DNA from: Beijerinckiaceae bacterium | GTDB lineage: Bacteria > Pseudomonadota > Alphaproteobacteria > Rhizobiales > Beijerinckiaceae | Assembly: GCA_947370975.1 (NCBI GenBank) | Contig: CANBNG010000001.1 | Span: 124,001 to 188,000, forward strand | Length of the DNA stretch: 64,000 nt | Direction of reading: 5' to 3' | Part shown: one piece after another, positions 60,011 through 64,000 of the stretch | Numbering within the stretch: position 1 is the stretch's first letter | Layout of the letters: every line of letters begins with the position of its first letter | Made by a program: the position numbers and the translations under genes | Notes under the pieces: model-generated | Database searches by the model: none | What the model was told of the DNA's origin: nothing | The model's input: only the letters and a program-made list of their open reading frames with translations

Positions 60011-61142
60011 TTAGTCCACATCCTCGACATGCACCGGGCCGCCACCCTCGACGCGTTGGGCGAGTGCGGCTTCCATGAATTCATCGAGATCGCCATCGAG
60101 CACCTGGTCCGGCGTACCCGAGACCACGCCCGTGCGCAGATCCTTAACCATCTGATAGGGCTGAAGCACGTAAGAGCGGATCTGGTGACCCCAGCCGATC
60201 TCGGTCTTGCTCGCAGCCTGCGCATTGGCTTCCGCCTCGCGCCGCTCGATCTCACGCTCATAGAGGCGCGCGCGCAGCATGTTCCACGCCGTAGCGCGGT
60301 TCTTGTGCTGCGAACGCTCGCCCTGACAGGCGACCACGATGCCTGAGGGAATGTGCGTGATGCGCACCGCCGAGTCGGTGGTGTTGACGTGCTGGCCGCC
60401 CGCGCCCGACGACCGATAGGTGTCGATGCGGCAGTCGGATTCATTCACGTCGATGTCGATCTTGTCATCGATCACCGGATAGACCCAGACGGAGGCAAAG
60501 CTCGTGTGACGGCGCGCGTTGGAATCGAAAGGCGAAATCCGCACGAGGCGATGCACGCCCGATTCGGTCTTCATCCAGCCGTGCGCATTATGGCCCTTGA
60601 TGAGCAAGGTCGCCGATTTGATGCCGGCTTCGTCGCCGCTCGTCTCTTCGATGATCTCGACCTTGAACTTCTGCCGCTCGCCCCAGCGCGCATACATGCG
60701 CATGAGCATCCGCGCCCAGTCGCAGCTTTCCGTGCCACCGGCGCCGGAATGGACTTCGACATAGGTGTCATTGGCATCGACCTCGCCCGAGAGCAAAGCC
60801 TCGATATGGCGGCGCTCCGCCTCGGTCTTCAGCGCCTTCAAAAGGGCAATGCCCTCCTGCTCGGTCGCCGAATCGTCTTCCATCTCGCCAAGCTCGACAA
60901 GCGTGGTAGCATCCTCGAGATCACGCTCGAAACGCGACAGCGAGCCAAGCCGTTCTTCAAGGTCGGTACGCTCGCGCATGATCTTCTGCGCGGCGTCGGC
61001 ATCATTCCAGAGATCGGGGTCTTCGACCCGTGCGTTCAGTTCAGCGAGGCGGCGTGTTGCGACATCGACGTCAAAGATGCCTCCTCAGCAGTCCCACGGA
61101 CTGCTTGATCTGTTCGACGAGCGCTTCGGCTTCGGCGCGCAT
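60011..61142 (-). CDS. prfB: PrfB, peptide chain release factor 2, with programmed +1 frameshift
   Basis: RF2 recognises UGA and UAA stops. The main frame (61072 to 60011) holds the SPF codon-recognition motif (VRISPFDSN), GGQ (SSGAGGQHVNTTDSAVR) and the usual C-terminus. It has no good start of its own: the first ATG would be at 60979 and give 322 aa. Upstream at 61142 is an ATG giving 23 codons that end CTT-TGA-C; slipping one base at CTT continues into the main frame and gives 376 aa, the normal RF2 length. An AGGAGG lies one codon upstream of CTT, as in E. coli prfB. Autoregulation by RF2 level is the known purpose. Confidence 0.95.
61070..61085 (-). promoter_or_regulatory. Programmed +1 frameshift site of prfB
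   Basis: On the minus strand: AGGAGG (61085-61080), CAT, CTT (61076-61074), in-frame TGA (61073-61071), then C. Ribosomes pausing at the poorly terminated UGA slip from CUU to UUU, helped by the Shine-Dalgarno-like pull. The +1 frame resumes with GAC at 61072. Confidence 0.93.
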
Positions 61143-61237
61143 GAGCGTTTCACTTTCGGATGAGAAGCAGCCCGACGGGCCACTTGAATTGCCGGGAACC
61201 TAAGCAAAGGGGAAGCCGATGGCAACCGGCTCACTGG

Positions 61238-63634
61238 TCAATAAAGGCCGCCGGTCCCCGCGCCGATCGCGCGCTCGTCGGGCCCGCGGCCCGAAGCATC
61301 GCCAATAACCGAGAAACTGTCGGGCGGCGACGTGCCCGGCTTGAAGGCTTCCACAATCGTGCCTGCGCCCGAGCCACGCACGCCCGTCTTGGCATCGATG
61401 GTGATGAGCTTGATGCCCGGGGGCACGCGGAAGGGCACGTCCGGCTTGTCCTTGAGCGCGACCTTCATGAAATCGCGAAAGATCGGGGCGGCATATTGGC
61501 CCGCTGTAGCGGAATCGCCGAGCGAGCGCGGGCGGTCATAGCCCATATAGACGCCAACCACGAGATCGGACGAGAAGCCGACGAACCACACGTCCTTGGC
61601 CTCGTTGGTCGTGCCGGTCTTGCCCGCAATATGCTTGCCGACTTCCTTCACGACCTGCGCCGTGCCGCGCTGGACCACGCCCTCCATCATGGACGTTATC
61701 TGATAGGCGGTGAGTGGATCGAGAACCTGCTCGCGCTTGTCGATGAGGCGCGGCTCGTTCTGGTTGGCCCATTGGGGCGCATCGCAGCCCTGGCACACGC
61801 GCTCGTCGTGGCGGTAGATCGTATGCCCAAGGCGATCCTGAATACGGTCGATCAGGGTGGGGTGAATGCGCTTGCCGCCATTGGCCAGCATGGAATAGCC
61901 GGTGACCATGCGCAAAACGCTGGTCTCGCCCGCGCCCAGCGACATGGAGGGCACCGGCAGCATGTCGTCATAAATGCCGAAGCGCTTGGCATATTCGGCA
62001 ATCAGCGGCAGGCCGACGTCACGCGCCAGACGCACGGTCATCAAATTCTTCGAATGCTCGATGCCATAGCGCAACGTGTGCGGACCGCCCGACTTGCCGT
62101 CGTAATTTTCCGGCCGCCACATGCCGACGCCAGCGCCCATGTCGATCTCGATCGGGCCGTCGAGCACGACCGAGGACGGCGTATAGCCATTGTCGAGAGC
62201 CGTGGCATAGACGAAGGGCTTGAAGGAGGAGCCCGGCTGGCGCAGCGCCTGCGTCGCGCGGTTAAACTCCGACTGGTCGAAGGAGAAGCCGCCGACCATT
62301 GCAAAGACACGGCCCGTATAGGGATCCATCGCGACAATCGAGCCCGAAATATCGGGGATCTGGCGCAAGCGATACTGCCCCGCCTTGCCCTCGACCGGCT
62401 CGACATAGATGACATCGCCCGTCTGAAGCGCCGCGCGCAGGCTCTTGCGCGTCCAGCGAATGCCATCGGCGGGCAGAGTGCCTGTCAGGCGCTCGCGATT
62501 GACCTCGCCCGAGCGCTCCTTGGCGGGCTGAAGGCCGATACGGGCCTGTTGGTCGCTGACCTCAAGCACGACGGCCAGACGCCAGGGCGAGACGTCACCC
62601 AACACCGGCACTTCGGAGAGCGGCGGGCCCCAGTCCTGCGACACATCGAGCGAGCGCATGGCGCCACGGAATCCCCGCGCTTCGTCATAACGCACGAGCC
62701 CATCGACCAGCGCCTTGCGCGCCCAGAGCTGCATCTTGGGGTCGAGCGTGGCGCGCACCGAGAGGCCACCCTCGTAGAGCTTCTTTTCGCCGTAGCGCTC
62801 GAGCAATTCGCGGCGCACTTCCTCGGCGAAATAGCCCGCCGCATAGGAGTTGGGCGAGAGCACGCGCGGATTGACGCCCAGCGACTCGCTCTTGGCGCGC
62901 TCGCCCGCCTCGCGAGTCACGAAACCGTCGGCGACCATGCGGTCGATCACATAATTGCGGCGGCCGATGGCGGCGTCGCGATAGCGGAAGGGGTGATAAT
63001 TATTGGGGCCCTTGGGCAGCGCCGCCAGATAGGCGGCCTCCGCCAGCGAAAGCTCCTGCACCGACTTGCCGTAGTAATTCAGCGCGGCGGCTGCGATGCC
63101 GTAATTGCCGAGGCCGAGGAAAATCTCGTTCAGATAGAGCTCGAGAATGCGGTCCTTGGAATAGGCGGACTCGATGCGGAAGGAGAGCAGCGCCTCGCGG
63201 ATCTTGCGATCAAAGGAGCGTTCATTGCCGAGCAGGAAGTTTTTGGCGACCTGCTGGGTGATGGTGGAGGCGCCCTGCACGCGCTTGGAGCCCTGTGCCA
63301 TGATGACGACGGCGCGCGCGATGCCCTCCGGGTCGATGCCATTATGACTGTAGAAATTCTTGTCCTCGGCCGAGATGAACGCCTGCTTGACCAGTGGCGG
63401 AATGGCGGACGAAGGCAGATAGAGCCGACGCTCGCGCGCATATTCGGCGATCAACGAGCCGTCGCCCGCATGGACGCGGGTCATCACCGGGGGCTCGTAA
63501 TTCTTGAGCTGCGTATAGTCGGGCAGGTCCTGCTGGTAATGCCAGATGAGCCCGGCAACCACGGCTGCGCCCAGCACGAAAACAATCGCACCGGTAGCGA
63601 AGACGAATCCGAAGAATCGCGCGATCAGCCGCAT
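61238..63634 (-). CDS. mrcA: Penicillin-binding protein 1A, bifunctional peptidoglycan synthase
   Basis: The 798-aa product has an N-terminal membrane anchor (residues about 8-30) and a GT51 glycosyltransferase domain with catalytic Glu90 in FISAEDKNFYSHNGID and GASTITQQVAKN. A transpeptidase domain has SSFKPF (Ser469 active), SKN within EHSKNLMTVRLA and KTGTT near residue 675. It polymerises and cross-links peptidoglycan in the periplasm. The neighbours (amidase upstream, prfB downstream) are the typical order in Hyphomicrobiales. Start ATG with AGGGGAC upstream. C-terminal tail is Gly/Ala-rich. Confidence 0.96.
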   Translation of the reverse strand: MRLIARFFGFVFATGAIVFVLGAAVVAGLIWHYQQDLPDYTQLKNYEPPVMTRVHAGDGSLIAEYARERRLYLPSSAIPPLVKQAFISAEDKNFYSHNGIDPEGIARAVVIMAQGSKRVQGASTITQQVAKNFLLGNERSFDRKIREALLSFRIESAYSKDRILELYLNEIFLGLGNYGIAAAALNYYGKSVQELSLAEAAYLAALPKGPNNYHPFRYRDAAIGRRNYVIDRMVADGFVTREAGERAKSESLGVNPRVLSPNSYAAGYFAEEVRRELLERYGEKKLYEGGLSVRATLDPKMQLWARKALVDGLVRYDEARGFRGAMRSLDVSQDWGPPLSEVPVLGDVSPWRLAVVLEVSDQQARIGLQPAKERSGEVNRERLTGTLPADGIRWTRKSLRAALQTGDVIYVEPVEGKAGQYRLRQIPDISGSIVAMDPYTGRVFAMVGGFSFDQSEFNRATQALRQPGSSFKPFVYATALDNGYTPSSVVLDGPIEIDMGAGVGMWRPENYDGKSGGPHTLRYGIEHSKNLMTVRLARDVGLPLIAEYAKRFGIYDDMLPVPSMSLGAGETSVLRMVTGYSMLANGGKRIHPTLIDRIQDRLGHTIYRHDERVCQGCDAPQWANQNEPRLIDKREQVLDPLTAYQITSMMEGVVQRGTAQVVKEVGKHIAGKTGTTNEAKDVWFVGFSSDLVVGVYMGYDRPRSLGDSATAGQYAAPIFRDFMKVALKDKPDVPFRVPPGIKLITIDAKTGVRGSGAGTIVEAFKPGTSPPDSFSVIGDASGRGPDERAIGAGTGGLY

Positions 63635-63829
63635 AAGTCCCCTGGCCTCTCATCTGCCTTGTGCAAAACCGCCGGGCTTGTGGTCCGGCAGGCCGCTTCG
63701 GCCCTGCATGGCCGCGAGTCGAAAACCCGCAGACGCTTCACCAAATCAACTGGTGCAGTTTTGTGGTCTTAATGGGGCGTCGGGCCCCGCGCAATGTCGC
63801 GGCACGCCTTGGCGGTGGAGATTATGCGC

Positions 63830-64000
63830 TCAGCGCGGCGCAGCGAGCGCCCTGCCCGCCTGCGGGACGAAAAACGCATCTACCGCCCGCACGATGGCCT
63901 GCGAAGCCTTGATCCGCCATTCGGGTTTCATCAAGGCGGCCGTGTCCTTTGCGCTCGAAAGATAGCCGAGCTCCAGCAGGACGGAGGGCACATCGGGAGC
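63830..64000 (-). CDS. amiC: N-acetylmuramoyl-L-alanine amidase, C-terminal end (truncated by window)
   Basis: The last 56 codons of a minus-strand gene, stop at 63830-63832. The sequence PSVLLELGYLSSAKD matches the Amidase_3 C-terminal motif with its Glu near the catalytic zinc, followed by KASQAIVRAVDAFF. The enzyme cleaves the glycan-peptide bond in peptidoglycan, with a role in cell separation. About 195 non-coding bases separate it from mrcA downstream; nothing else is recognised in them. Confidence 0.85.
   Translation of the reverse strand, partial: APDVPSVLLELGYLSSAKDTAALMKPEWRIKASQAIVRAVDAFFVPQAGRALAAPR

Noticed and set aside
61160..63772. An 870-codon plus-strand open frame antisense to mrcA
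   Set aside because: Same reason: a by-product of GC-rich codon bias opposite a well-identified PBP1a.

Overview
The window is a high-GC alphaproteobacterial chromosome segment. Housekeeping order (amidase - PBP1a - prfB; uvrA / ssb - gyrA - coaD - two cyclophilins; queA - tgt; proS - lolC - lolD - queC) and direct-repeat LexA boxes of the form GTTC-N7-GTTC point to the Hyphomicrobiales (Rhizobiales). The genus cannot be named from the sequence alone. No tRNA, rRNA, CRISPR array or insertion sequence was seen.

Left part, 1-31.8 kb: a large flagellar locus. It opens with the 3' end of flhA, then flhF, flhG and a sigma-28 gene (fliA). A short sigma-54-driven operon follows (FlgE/F/G paralogue, small unknown, FliL), then a long sigma-54-driven operon flgBCDEFGHIJKL in the order familiar from gammaproteobacteria. 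The hook protein FlgE (1692 aa) and hook-junction protein FlgK (1286 aa) are unusually large, and both carry internal repeats. FlgJ is only the rod-binding half; a separate transglycosylase with its own sigma-54 promoter probably supplies the wall-cutting activity. On the minus strand lie fliD (sigma-54 promoter) with two small unknown genes where fliS would be expected, and four near-identical 279-aa flagellin genes. Each flagellin gene has its own sigma-28 promoter (TAAA-N15-GCCGTCTT), a conserved leader of about 80 nt and its own terminator. The promoters therefore spell out a hierarchy: sigma-54 for hook, basal body and cap; FliA for filament. A few unknown genes, including a Sel1-like secreted protein and a small winged-helix protein, close the region.

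Middle, 32-45 kb: rimO; a nucleoside-type ABC importer (ATPase and two permeases, no binding protein here); a quinone oxidoreductase; a SulP anion transporter; a UbiH-type monooxygenase; an AEC carrier; queC, lolD and lolC. Between the AEC carrier and queC is a 34-codon gene for a hydrophobic peptide. It has a strong ribosome-binding site and a promoter whose spacer is a LexA box, so it is a good candidate for an SOS-induced membrane micropeptide analogous to Caulobacter SidA.

Right part, 45-64 kb: proS, a candidate 220-nt free-standing RNA, tgt (with its zinc ligands largely lost), queA, mpl, ppiB, a secreted cyclophilin, coaD, gyrA, ssb and uvrA diverging around a LexA box, prfB with the classic programmed +1 frameshift (full product 376 aa only when the shift is read), mrcA, and the 3' end of a cell-wall amidase gene.
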